Shown: one piece after another, positions 26,150 to 34,953 of the stretch
Layout of the letters: the number at the start of each line of letters is the position of its first letter
Position numbering within the stretch: position 1 is the first letter of the stretch
Assembly: GCF_000377985.1 (NCBI RefSeq)
Contig: NZ_KB899045.1
Coordinates: 98,480-162,479, forward strand
DNA: 64,000 nt
Direction of reading: 5' to 3'
Source: Sporolactobacillus vineae DSM 21990 = SL153
GTDB lineage: Bacteria > Bacillota > Bacilli > Bacillales > Sporolactobacillaceae
The notes under the pieces: generated by a model
Seen by the model: the letters and a program-made list of their open reading frames with translations, nothing else
What the model was told of the DNA's origin: nothing
The model's database searches: none
Made by a program: the position numbers and the translations under genes

Positions 26150-27058
26150 TCAGAGAAGGTCAAGCGGCACTTTATGTGACGGGCGCGGGAAGAGGCGATC
26201 CAGCGTCTGAAGTTCTTCAGCGGACAGGTGCACAGATGCGGCTTCCGCATTGGCGAGGACATGTTCCGGCCGGCTCGCTTTCGGGATTGCAATCACGCCG
26301 TCTGTCTCGGCGCGGCGGATGCACCAGGCAAGCAGCAGCTGAATCGGCGACACGTCATGCGCGGCCGCTATCTTTTTCAACGCCGGCTCAGTCGTCAGCT
26401 GCTTTTTCAGTGACCCGCCCTGGGCGATTGGTGAATACGCCATGACCGGCATGTGCTGCGCTTTCTGCCAGGGCAGGAGATCGACTTCGATGCCGCGCGA
26501 CCCGAGATGATAGAGGACCTGATTGGTGGTACAGTGCGCACCGTCAGGACGATGAATCAGATTCTTCATATCTGCGGTGTCGAAATTGGATACTCCCCAG
26601 CGCAGGATCTTTCCACTCTGTTTCAACTTCTCCATGCCGTCAATGGTCTGTTCGATCGGGACTCCGCCTTTCCAATGCAGGAGGTAGAGGTCGAGATGAT
26701 CGGTCCCGAGCCGCTTCAGGCTGCTTTCACAGGCACTGACCAGATTGCGGCCGCCGGCGTGGCTCGGCATGACCTTGCTGACGAGAAAGATCTGATCGCG
26801 GAGGCCGCGGATCGCTTCGCCGACGACGCGTTCGGATTTTCCATATCCATACAGTTCGGCAGTGTCGATCAGCGTCATGCCGAGGCGGATACCGAGCCTC
26901 AGTGTGTCGACTTCATCCTGATGATTTTCCGGATCGTCGCCCATATGCCAGGTTCCTTGTCCGATCGCCGGTACTTCGGTGCCGTCGGCAAATTTTACCT
27001 TGCGGCTGAGAACGGCCCGGCGGATTTTCTCTATTTTCTGGTCCTCTATCTGTAACAA
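26150..27058 (-). CDS. Aldo/keto reductase
   Basis: About 300 aa NADPH-dependent AKR of the Tas/YdhF-like group. FADGTEVPAIGQGTWHMGD near the N-terminus starts the barrel; the catalytic tetrad is in LIDTAELYGYG (Asp, Tyr), LVSKV (Lys) and YLLHWKG (His); IAIPKAS at the C-terminus binds the cofactor phosphate. It reduces aldehydes or ketones, substrate unknown. Start uncertain: the frame runs to ATG 27091 without a ribosome site, whereas AAGGGGG lies 9 nt before TTG 27058, which I use. The MITE-like repeat lies beyond its 3' end. Confidence 0.85.
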   Translation of the reverse strand: MLQIEDQKIEKIRRAVLSRKVKFADGTEVPAIGQGTWHMGDDPENHQDEVDTLRLGIRLGMTLIDTAELYGYGKSERVVGEAIRGLRDQIFLVSKVMPSHAGGRNLVSACESSLKRLGTDHLDLYLLHWKGGVPIEQTIDGMEKLKQSGKILRWGVSNFDTADMKNLIHRPDGAHCTTNQVLYHLGSRGIEVDLLPWQKAQHMPVMAYSPIAQGGSLKKQLTTEPALKKIAAAHDVSPIQLLLAWCIRRAETDGVIAIPKASRPEHVLANAEAASVHLSAEELQTLDRLFPRPSHKVPLDLL

Positions 27059-27381
27059 GAAAAACATCCCCCTTATGAATAGCTGCGCCATTCAGATGCT
27101 GCGATTTGTCGCGGGAAAGTGCTGTTCCTTGCTGGAAAGCGTGCCCCGAGGTTTTTGAAACGCCCCGAATCCTGATCCGCCCTGCTGGTTCTGTGGCAGA
27201 AAAATTCTCTGTCCGACGAATGACTGTTTCATAGCAGTCTGCGGGCGGCTATTACCACGATTTGTCAGAAGGGTTCATTATTCTCCGTGTTTCGCATTTC
27301 ATCTGAATCGTTCATAATAGAATTATAGTCGTTTTACCAGACTGCGCGAATAGTTATGCTTGATGAGGAGTCGTCTTTTCC

Positions 27382-29733
27382 ATGATGCCGGTATACATAA
27401 AAAAACTAGTCCATTCGGGTTATCTAAAAGTGTTCCTGCTCTGTCTGCTGACTTCGGGCATCATGTTCCTGCCTTCGCTGATGGCGAATAAAGGGTTGTT
27501 TTCACTCGTCGGCGATTTCAATTATCAGCAGATACCGTTCAATATTCTGAGCAACCGGGCGATCAAAAGCGGAGACATTTTCTGGAACTGGTACACCGAT
27601 CTGGGGAGCAGTTTCATCGGATCATACAGTTTTTATACACTGGGCAGTCCGTTTTTCTGGCTCAGCCTGCTCTTCCCGCCGTTCTTCTTTCCTTATCTTG
27701 TCGGCCCGATGTTTATGTTGAAATATTGCGTCGCCGGGATGACATCGTTCGCTTATATACGCCGTTATGTTAAAAATGAAAACTATGCGATGATCGGCGC
27801 ACTGCTCTATGCCTTTTCCGGGTTCACCGCCGTGAATTTGATGTTCAATCATTTTCACGATGTCGTCGCGCTGTTCCCGCTGCTGCTGTTTGCCCTCGAC
27901 CGGCTGATGATCGATCACAAATACGGCTGGTTTGCCATCGCCGTGGCACTGAACGCCACCGTCAACTTTTTCTTTTTCATGGGGGAACTTGTTTTTCTGA
28001 TCCTCTATTACTGTGTCCGCTTCCTGGTCGGAAACTTCAGACAAAGTATTCGCCGTCTGCCGCTGATCCTTGGCAGCGGGCTGATCGGTATCGGTATGTC
28101 CTGCTTTCTGTTTTTACCGGCGATTCTTTTTACCTTGCAGAATCCGCGGCTGGATTCCTTCCTGTTTGGCCCGAGTGCGCTCGTGTTCGATGGGGCCCGC
28201 TATCTGGAAATCATCAAAGCTTTTCTGATGCCGGCCGATATCATGCCCTATCAGTCGGCCATCTACCCGTCGGACTTTACCTCAAGCGGTGCCTATCTGC
28301 CGCTTTTCGGTCTGTCCGCCGTGATCAGCTATATACTCTGGAAAAAGAAGAGCTGGATGAGCCGGATGACACTGGCTACAGCCGTGATGGCGTGCATCCC
28401 GCTGCTGAACAGCCTGCTCTACATGCTCAACGCATCCTATTACGCCCGCTGGTTCTATATGCCGGTGCTGATCATGGCACTGATGACCGCGGTGGTTCTC
28501 GAGCACCGGGAAGAAGTGCAGATCCGCGGTGGCTTGCTGGCCAGTGCTTCAGCAACCTTGCTGCTTGCGGCATTTTTGCTCTTCTATCCGTGGAGCCCGA
28601 GTGAAAAGAATGCCATCTTTCACTATGAGACATTCCTTGTCTATCTGGCGCTGGCACTGGCCGGCCTCGTCGGCACGTATTTTCTGGTCTGGCGTTTCCG
28701 CAGGGCAAAGCACTGGCTGGTGCTGACAACAGCAGCTGTTGTCCTGTTTGCCGGGATCGCGGGGCTCTTCAATATTACGGTGACGCATTCGGTATACAGC
28801 TATCAGGGTCCCGTTCAGACCTATAACACAGTGGTGAAAAGCGGTCAGATGCTGAAAAGGGCGCTGCCGAAAAGTCAGGATTACCGGATCAGTCTCAGCG
28901 ACGGCGGATGGAATCTGGCGATGGTTGCCGGACTGCCGACAATTAATTCTTTTACCAGTATGGTTAACGGATCGATTTTCCAGTACTATCAGTCGATTGG
29001 TTCGCCGCGCGACGTTAAAACGATTATTCCGGCAAACGACGGCGGCATTAATCCGCTGCTGTCCAACCGGTTTTATGTGGATACGGTCCGCCGTCCGGAG
29101 CTGAAGCTTTACGCACAGTTTAACAACGGGACGAATATGATGTATATCTATGAGAATCCGTCGATTCCGCCGATCGGGTTTACCTATAACCTTTATATGA
29201 CGCGGGCACAGTTTAACCGGATTCCCGATGAAAATAAAAATTATACGCTGCTTAAAGCCGTCGTTCTGTCGGACGGACAGATCCGTCAGGTAAAAGGAAA
29301 GCTGCAGCAGATCTCGGAGAATGCGCTGCTTTCTCTGGGCGGGAACAGCATTCAGCAGGATATCGCCCAGCGCCGTTCCGAGTCGTCGCTTTCATTCCGT
29401 CATGATGCGCGCGGTTTTGTCTCGAAGATTAAGGCGGACACCGCCAAATATGCCTTCTTCAGTGTACCCTATGACAAGGGCTGGTCGGCGACGGTCAATG
29501 GAAAACCAGTAAAGATTCTAAACTCAGACGGTTTCATGATCGTCCCGGTTACCTCAGGCGTCAACACGATCCGTTTTCACTATCAGACGCCCGGACTGAT
29601 TCCCGGAGCGGCGCTGACCTTCGTTTCGCTGCTGATTTTTTCCGGCTGGATGGTGTTGGAAAAGGTGTTCAGACGCAGATCCGCTGTTCATCAGGCGGGC
29701 AGGGGCACCCCGGCTTTTTCTGAAAAAATCTGA
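27382..29733 (+). CDS. yfhO: YfhO-family multi-membrane-spanning protein (GT-C-like)
   Basis: 783 aa with about 12-13 hydrophobic helices over the first 480 residues and near the C-terminus, and an extracytoplasmic C-terminal domain (KYAFFSVPYDKGWSATVNGK is the family hallmark). B. subtilis YfhO is a GT-C-type glycosyltransferase that decorates lipoteichoic acid using a lipid-linked sugar supplied by CsbB; the same role is inferred. No csbB or gtcA homologue is adjacent. The ATG pair at 27382/27385 follows GAGGAG. Confidence 0.85.
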   Translation: MMPVYIKKLVHSGYLKVFLLCLLTSGIMFLPSLMANKGLFSLVGDFNYQQIPFNILSNRAIKSGDIFWNWYTDLGSSFIGSYSFYTLGSPFFWLSLLFPPFFFPYLVGPMFMLKYCVAGMTSFAYIRRYVKNENYAMIGALLYAFSGFTAVNLMFNHFHDVVALFPLLLFALDRLMIDHKYGWFAIAVALNATVNFFFFMGELVFLILYYCVRFLVGNFRQSIRRLPLILGSGLIGIGMSCFLFLPAILFTLQNPRLDSFLFGPSALVFDGARYLEIIKAFLMPADIMPYQSAIYPSDFTSSGAYLPLFGLSAVISYILWKKKSWMSRMTLATAVMACIPLLNSLLYMLNASYYARWFYMPVLIMALMTAVVLEHREEVQIRGGLLASASATLLLAAFLLFYPWSPSEKNAIFHYETFLVYLALALAGLVGTYFLVWRFRRAKHWLVLTTAAVVLFAGIAGLFNITVTHSVYSYQGPVQTYNTVVKSGQMLKRALPKSQDYRISLSDGGWNLAMVAGLPTINSFTSMVNGSIFQYYQSIGSPRDVKTIIPANDGGINPLLSNRFYVDTVRRPELKLYAQFNNGTNMMYIYENPSIPPIGFTYNLYMTRAQFNRIPDENKNYTLLKAVVLSDGQIRQVKGKLQQISENALLSLGGNSIQQDIAQRRSESSLSFRHDARGFVSKIKADTAKYAFFSVPYDKGWSATVNGKPVKILNSDGFMIVPVTSGVNTIRFHYQTPGLIPGAALTFVSLLIFSGWMVLEKVFRRRSAVHQAGRGTPAFSEKI

Positions 29734-29800
29734 TCGGGTTCAGCAGCTGCGATCGGCAGTTTATTTTTCACAAAATACTTTAGTGATGAAACGCGTTCTA

Positions 29801-29829
29801 TCGACAAAACAGATCAAAGCTGTTAAAAT
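29801..29829 (+). promoter_or_regulatory. Promoter of the PTS_EIIC_2-like gene
   Basis: TCGACA, 17-nt spacer, TAAAAT, about 63 nt before the start codon. Confidence 0.55.
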
Positions 29830-29891
29830 AGCAGGCACAGTACTTTTTCCTATATAGAGAGACTGCAAACAGGAGCGGAGGTTGTTAAGGT

Positions 29892-30938
29892 TTGGTAAAG
29901 GAAAAAATGACGGTGAAAGTGTTCGTCAATCATGTTCTGGTCGGCCATGCAGTCGGCATTGTTGCCGGACTGGTTCCGTCCGCACTGCTGGGCGAGCTGT
30001 GTAAAGCGCTGATGGGGCACTACCCATTATTCGGAACAATCTATCAGCTGGTGAGCATCTATATGCTGGCCGTTCCGCTGCTGATCGGTATGGCAGTGGC
30101 GTTTGAATTCCACTTCAGGCCGATCCCGATGGTGTGTGTGGCAGCGGCAGCCTGGATCGGTTCGGGGGCACTGACGTTCACGCCGAAAGGGGTCGTTCTC
30201 TCCGGAATGGGCGATCTGGTCAACATTCTGGTTACCGTCAGTATGGCGAGCGGTCTCGTGCTGATTGTCGGCAAACATCTGGGTTCGTTTGAACCGCTGC
30301 TGATGCCGCTGGTGATCAGTGTGATTGGCGGTGCCCTGGGACTGCTGACTTTCCCGGCTGTTCATGCACTGACGCTGGGGATTGGCCGGATGATCAACAG
30401 TTTCTTTGTTCTGCAGCCTGTGCTGATGGGCATTCTGGTTGCGGCCAGTTTCTCGGTCATCATGATTTCACCGGTCTCAACCGTTGCCATTGCGACGGCG
30501 ATCGGCATGACGGGCCTGGCTTCCGGAGCCGGAAACCTTGGCTGCGTGGCGGCCGCAGTCGGCATGTTCGTCGGTGGCCTCAAAGTGAATACCATCGGCT
30601 TATCGCTGTCTGCGCTGATCGGGACACCGAAAATCATGATCGCCGCCATGGTCCGGAAACCGGCGATTGCTGTGCCGATCATGCTGAATGCGGCTTTACT
30701 CGGGACACTTGGCATCCTTTTTCAGATTAAAGGGACACCGATCAGCGCCGGTTTCGGATTTTCCGGACTGGTCGGGCCGATCAATGCGATGCACTTCATG
30801 CCTGCTGGATCCGGGTTCGGCAACCTGCTCGTGATTGGCCTTGTTTATCTGCTCGTTCCGTTCGCGGGCGGTATTTTCTTTGAATGGTTCTGCCGCCGTG
30901 TCCTGCATCTGTACACGCCACAGGATTATCGTGCCTAG
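29892..30938 (+). CDS. PTS_EIIC_2-family membrane protein
   Basis: 348 aa, about ten hydrophobic helices, glycine-rich (GIVAGLVPSALLGELCKAL at the N-terminus; GLASGAGNLGCVAAAVGMFV mid-protein; GFGFSGLVGPINAM late), matching the PF13303-type EIIC-like family. No EIIA or EIIB gene is adjacent, so whether it transports sugar by phosphotransfer is unclear; such orphan proteins may be secondary carriers. TTG start at 29892 has GGAGG 10 nt upstream; ATG 29907 with AAAGGA is an alternative. Confidence 0.78.
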   Translation: MVKEKMTVKVFVNHVLVGHAVGIVAGLVPSALLGELCKALMGHYPLFGTIYQLVSIYMLAVPLLIGMAVAFEFHFRPIPMVCVAAAAWIGSGALTFTPKGVVLSGMGDLVNILVTVSMASGLVLIVGKHLGSFEPLLMPLVISVIGGALGLLTFPAVHALTLGIGRMINSFFVLQPVLMGILVAASFSVIMISPVSTVAIATAIGMTGLASGAGNLGCVAAAVGMFVGGLKVNTIGLSLSALIGTPKIMIAAMVRKPAIAVPIMLNAALLGTLGILFQIKGTPISAGFGFSGLVGPINAMHFMPAGSGFGNLLVIGLVYLLVPFAGGIFFEWFCRRVLHLYTPQDYRA

Positions 30939-30983
30939 TCAGAAATAATATAAATTGAAAAGGACCGCTGCGTCTGTTCCTAT

Positions 30984-31014
30984 CGGAGCCGGAGAAATAT
31001 CCGGCTCCGTTTAT
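30984..31014 (+). terminator. Terminator after the PTS_EIIC_2-like gene
   Basis: Perfect 10-bp stem CGGAGCCGGA/TCCGGCTCCG, followed by a weak T-rich tail. Confidence 0.55.
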
Positions 31015-31077
31015 GTCTATCTTTTGAACAATTTGGTAAAAAGTATGATGACGGTTCTGTTTTTTGCTGTCAAAATA

Positions 31078-31105
31078 TTGAATATAATTGTATTATTTGT
31101 ATAAT
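31078..31105 (+). promoter_or_regulatory. Promoter of comK
   Basis: TTGAAT, 16-nt spacer, TATAAT. It is about 200 nt upstream of the comK start, giving a long leader. Confidence 0.65.
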
Positions 31106-31108
31106 TAT

Positions 31109-31139
31109 CCTATAAGATCTTATAGGTAAATATTTACCT
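31109..31139. promoter_or_regulatory. Two overlapping palindromes at the comK transcription start
   Basis: CCTATAAGATCTTATAGG (31109-31126) is a perfect 18-bp palindrome, overlapped by the perfect 16-bp palindrome AGGTAAATATTTACCT (31124-31139). Position just past the -10 box suits repressor binding. Neither matches a consensus I can name. Confidence 0.6.
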
Positions 31140-31302
31140 GAACAAAATGCCTATATTGCATGCAATCCTCAGATTCACCAGCCAGTTTCTTCAGCACGTG
31201 TCCGTACTGCTGCCGGACCCTCATGATGCGGGCGCCCGTCATGTCGGGAACGGCGAGGGACGAAAATCTTTCCAAATCACTACACCTCATAGGAGATCGC
31301 AG

Positions 31303-31917
31303 ATGGAAAAAAAGCAGTATGTGGTTAATGAAACAACGATTGCTCTTTTGCCTCATAACGCAGAGAACGGAAGTCTGGAGACCTTCGTCATTGAAGAAAA
31401 CCGTGAATTTATTACCAGGGCCACACCGCTCAAAATTGTTCAGCAATCATGCGCTTATTTTGGTTCCACATATGCCGGCAGAAAGAAAGGGGCTGCGTAT
31501 CTCGGCTATAAGAGCATGCCGCCGATCTGCGTCTGCAGCGAACTCAATCTCTACTTGTTTCCATTGAAATCCGAAGCGCACCGGGACAATATCTGGATCG
31601 CCCACTCGCATATCAGCACCTGGCTCCCGGACAGTAAGGATAAGAACAGTGTCCGAGTGCTGACGATTCATGGGGATATCATTGATCTTCCGGTCCGTAT
31701 GAGCATTTTTGAGCGCAAAGCAATGCGGACCGCACAATTCAGAATCCAGTTGCGTGAACGGGTCAGTTCTTATCGGACAGAGAGGATCCATGAACTGCCG
31801 GAAGACAGGACGGGACGGCGCCTGGTGGTGAATGAATTCGGCCACTATATGATTGACCGGGGAAATCGGCTTACGGAAGGCGGAGCAGGCGGAGAAGAGA
31901 AAGACCTTTCCGTATGA
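31303..31917 (+). CDS. comK: ComK competence transcription factor homologue
   Basis: 204 aa against 192 in B. subtilis. ComK hallmarks: YVVNETTIALLP at the N-terminus, PLKIVQQSCAYFGSTYAGRK near residue 50, YKSMPPICV, LFPLKSEAHRDNIWIAHSHI near 100, and ERKAMRTAQFRIQLRERV near 150. In Bacillus, ComK dimers bind AT-boxes and switch on DNA-uptake and recombination genes. ATG at 31303 follows AGGAG by 7 nt; the open frame upstream to 31147 has no ribosome site. The promoter region carries two overlapping palindromes, suggesting repression by a factor other than the classical set. An acidic/glycine tail beyond the Bacillus C-terminus accounts for the extra length. Confidence 0.9.
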   Translation: MEKKQYVVNETTIALLPHNAENGSLETFVIEENREFITRATPLKIVQQSCAYFGSTYAGRKKGAAYLGYKSMPPICVCSELNLYLFPLKSEAHRDNIWIAHSHISTWLPDSKDKNSVRVLTIHGDIIDLPVRMSIFERKAMRTAQFRIQLRERVSSYRTERIHELPEDRTGRRLVVNEFGHYMIDRGNRLTEGGAGGEEKDLSV

Positions 31918-31958
31918 ACCGGCTTTACGTGACGCATAAGCTAACTTACCCGATTCTA

Positions 31959-32016
31959 AAAACCTGGCTGAACGGACGCAGACTGTCTGCAGAAGTTCAG
32001 ATCAGGTTTTTTTCCC
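31959..32016 (+). terminator. Terminator of comK
   Basis: AACCTGGCTGAAC pairs with GTTCAGATCAGGTT with one mismatch, enclosing an inner hairpin, then a T run. The rest of the 308-nt gap to the next gene is AT-rich without a gene. Confidence 0.75.
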
Positions 32017-32225
32017 TTTTACGGGACAGAATGAACAGGTCATCAGTCCCTGAAAGTGTACAGATCTCTTGATTTTCCTGCCGGCCGGTTTAAAATGCTA
32101 AATATTAAATGAATTAACATCGATGACTTTCCGGCCGATAGTAAAAGTGATTATATTCTTTTCAGGGAACTGTGTGAGTCCTATTGTCCTGTGTTCCGAT
32201 GATTGGCAAATGACCACTTAATTCG

Positions 32226-34130
32226 ATGAATGGATCTGAAATTGTGAGCGATACACCAAAAAAAAGACATCAAAACCGCCGATTATCCATAGGGCGCATC
32301 ACGGATCGGTTCATGCTTCCTGATGATACGGCACTGGCAACGGTCAGGATCGCCATTGCGGGCATGGTTTATCTGATTCTGGATGCACTGATGGTTTTCC
32401 TGATCCGCAATTGGGTAGTGACGCTGCTGCTGATCCAGGGGCAGCTTGCTGTAACAGTCTACCTGATCCTGAGATTCCGGAGGTCCGGCTTTCTGATGGC
32501 CACCTGCCTGAACGGACTGGCACTGATCCGCCAGATATATCTTGTCAGAACCGGCGGCAGCATCGGCGGGCTGAACGCGCGGATGGCCATGACTTTTTAC
32601 ATCGACGCGATCCTGGCAGGGTCACTGCTCGCTTTCTATGCCATGCGCAATGCCGGGAACTACGATGACGCACTGAAGAAGAAAGAGCTGATCACAAAGG
32701 CCTATTATCAGGCATCGGTTTCTGAAGAGCAGCTGTGGAAGAAAAACCAGGAACTTGAGAAATCCAATAAAATTATCACCGACGACCGGGAGCAGATGTA
32801 CCGGCTGGCGTATATTGATCCGCTCACACAGTTGCCCAACCGCCGGAAATTTCAGATCGATCTCGATCAGATCGCCGCATCGTTCGGGGTAAGTGGCCGC
32901 CCGTTTGCTCTGGCATTCATTGACTTTGACAACTTTAAAAGTGTCAATGATACGCTTGGGCACCATGCGGGCGACGAACTGATCCGGTACACCGGTTTCC
33001 TTTTAAGCAAGCTCAAGAATACAGGTGATTCGCTCGGCCATATCGGCGGCGATGAATTTGTCCTGATTATCCGCCAAAAGATGACCAGGGAGGAAATCCG
33101 GACATACATCGACTATATCGGCAAGATGGTACGCCGGCCGGTCAGGCTTGGCGAAGCGACGGTGTCGGTCAGCGCCAGCTTCGGTATTTCTTTTTTTCCG
33201 GAAGACACGGATCATGTGCCCGAACTGATGCGCTTTGCCGACATGGCCATGTATCAGGCAAAAAAAAGCGGGAAGAATCAGATTCGCCTTTTCCAGAAAT
33301 CAATGAATGATCAGCTGGTCAGAGAAACGCGAATCATTCAGGGACTTAAGGGAGCGATCGGTCGCAATGAACTGTTCCTTGTTTTTCAGCCGCAGTTTTT
33401 TGTTGAAAGCGGCGGGCTTCGCGGCTTTGAAACGCTCATTCGCTGGAAATCCGCCGAATTCGGGATGGTCTCTCCGGGGAGCTTTATCCCGCTCGCCGAA
33501 CGGAACGGGATGATTGTCCAGATTGGCAAATGGGTGATGCGCACGGCCTGCAAAGTTTTTAAACAGGTGCAGGTGCAGTACGGGTTTCTCGGCAGACTGG
33601 CGGTCAATGTTTCTCCTGTCCAGCTGATGGATCCCGGATTTATTGATGATGTGAAACAGATATTGAAGGAAACGGCGTTCGACCCGAACTGCCTTGAGCT
33701 GGAGATCACCGAAACATCCCTGTCAAATTCAGTCTCGGTTGTCATGCAGAAAATGGACATGCTCAGGGAACTGGGCATCGTCATCGCTCTGGACGATTTC
33801 GGCACCGGCTATTCCTCATTAAGCTTTCTTCAGCAGATGCCGATCGATCTGGTTAAGATTGATAAATCATTTATTGATAAAATCAATCAGGATATGAAGA
33901 GTAATCAGTTTGTCAGTTCCATTCTGATGATCGTCCGTCAGCTGAACATCCCCTCACTTGCTGAAGGCGTGGAAAATGAATGGCAGCGAGATTTTCTCCG
34001 GTTGAAAAAGTGTGATATCATCCAGGGCTTTCTCTATGGCAGACCGGTAACAGCAAGCGGCGTGCTCCGTCTGCTGCAGCCGCCCGACGGAGGCAGCGCG
34101 CAACAAATGACCGGAGTCTCCAAAAAGTAA
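32226..34130 (+). CDS. Membrane-bound GGDEF/EAL cyclic-di-GMP protein
   Basis: 634 aa. Three or four N-terminal membrane helices (about 40-155), a short coiled segment, a GGDEF domain (about 195-360) with intact IGGDEFVLI, and an EAL domain (about 375-620). EAL-domain catalytic residues look intact: ETLIRW (ExLxR form), NVSP, EITET, ALDDFGTGYSSL, VKIDKSF, LAEGVEN. No RxxD product-inhibition site is present before GGDEF. It could both make and degrade c-di-GMP; the balance cannot be told from sequence. Monocistronic. Ribosome site is weak at ATG 32226; GTG 32244 is an alternative. Confidence 0.92.
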   Translation: MNGSEIVSDTPKKRHQNRRLSIGRITDRFMLPDDTALATVRIAIAGMVYLILDALMVFLIRNWVVTLLLIQGQLAVTVYLILRFRRSGFLMATCLNGLALIRQIYLVRTGGSIGGLNARMAMTFYIDAILAGSLLAFYAMRNAGNYDDALKKKELITKAYYQASVSEEQLWKKNQELEKSNKIITDDREQMYRLAYIDPLTQLPNRRKFQIDLDQIAASFGVSGRPFALAFIDFDNFKSVNDTLGHHAGDELIRYTGFLLSKLKNTGDSLGHIGGDEFVLIIRQKMTREEIRTYIDYIGKMVRRPVRLGEATVSVSASFGISFFPEDTDHVPELMRFADMAMYQAKKSGKNQIRLFQKSMNDQLVRETRIIQGLKGAIGRNELFLVFQPQFFVESGGLRGFETLIRWKSAEFGMVSPGSFIPLAERNGMIVQIGKWVMRTACKVFKQVQVQYGFLGRLAVNVSPVQLMDPGFIDDVKQILKETAFDPNCLELEITETSLSNSVSVVMQKMDMLRELGIVIALDDFGTGYSSLSFLQQMPIDLVKIDKSFIDKINQDMKSNQFVSSILMIVRQLNIPSLAEGVENEWQRDFLRLKKCDIIQGFLYGRPVTASGVLRLLQPPDGGSAQQMTGVSKK

Positions 34131-34204
34131 ATTAACCGGCACGTTTTCCGGGCACACTGTGGAGTGTCCGTGATTTTCAACACTTAGACATATTGGCGAC
34201 GCTT

Positions 34205-34232
34205 GCAGGACGGACATGGTTCGTCCTGCTTT
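34205..34232 (+). terminator. Hairpin after the GGDEF/EAL gene
   Basis: GCAGGACG (34205-34212) pairs perfectly with CGTCCTGC (34222-34229), followed by TTTGCT. Confidence 0.45.
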
Positions 34233-34281
34233 GCTATACTGATAACTGTAATATAACAGATGAGATAAGGAGAATCAGTCG

Positions 34282-34953
34282 ATGACCAAACGATTCCTGT
34301 TCATATCGGATTTTGACGGAACACTTTCTGAAAAAGATTTTTTCCATGTTGTGATTGACAACCATTTTCAGAAAGAAAGTGAGAAACTTTATTCAGACTG
34401 GGACAGGAAAGTGATGACCGATCTGGAGTATCTGAGCCGGCTGTTTGCCGCGATCGGCCGGGATCAAGCGGGCATTGACGAGGATATTGACCAGATTCCT
34501 TTTGACCCTGATGCCGGGAAAGTGATCGACCATGTCCGGCGTCTGGGCGGTGATTTTGTGGTCATCAGCGCGGGAACCGATTACTATATCAAACGAATTT
34601 TTAAGAAATACGGGATTCGGGATGTCCGCATTATTTCCAATCCCGGTGTGTACCGGGATCGCGGGATTCATCTGGATGTTGATGCCGACGGGCCGTACTA
34701 TTCGCGGCTATACGGCGTGGACAAGGAAAAAGTCGCACGCGATCTGAGTAAGGACTACGATCAGGTCTTTTTTGCCGGCGACAGCCTGCCTGATCTGAAA
34801 GCGGCCATGCTTGCCGACACGGTTTTTGCCAAGGGTAAACTGCAGGGCCTGCTCGATGCTGAAAAGAAGGATTATGTTGCGATCACAAGTTTCGCTGATG
34901 TCGAGAAATACCTGACAGAGCATGAGGAGGCGCTGACCCATGGCAGTCGATAA
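34282..34953 (+). CDS. HAD-superfamily phosphatase (MtnX-like)
   Basis: 223 aa. HAD motif I ISDFDGTLSEKDF with both catalytic aspartates, motif II VVISAGTDYY, motif III lysine in the central region, and motif IV FFAGDSLPDLKAA. Relatives include MtnX and phosphoserine-phosphatase-like enzymes. No methionine-salvage genes are near. Instead the last 14 nt overlap the glycerol-1-phosphate dehydrogenase gene, implying a coupled function, for example dephosphorylating glycerol 1-phosphate or a product derived from it (inference). ATG has AGGAG upstream. Confidence 0.88.
   Translation: MTKRFLFISDFDGTLSEKDFFHVVIDNHFQKESEKLYSDWDRKVMTDLEYLSRLFAAIGRDQAGIDEDIDQIPFDPDAGKVIDHVRRLGGDFVVISAGTDYYIKRIFKKYGIRDVRIISNPGVYRDRGIHLDVDADGPYYSRLYGVDKEKVARDLSKDYDQVFFAGDSLPDLKAAMLADTVFAKGKLQGLLDAEKKDYVAITSFADVEKYLTEHEEALTHGSR

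Noticed and set aside
27092..27381. Gene or RNA in the spacer between the aldo/keto reductase and yfhO
   Set aside because: No frame with a ribosome site and no stable hairpin with a T tract.
29788..29803. cre-like GATGAAACGCGTTCTA upstream of the PTS_EIIC_2 gene
   Set aside because: Spacing between TG and CG is one base short of the consensus.
31120..31272. Minus-strand peptide MRCSDLERFSSLAVPDMTGA... in the comK leader
   Set aside because: Looks coding-like in places but has no ribosome site, overlaps the palindromes, and matches no family I know.
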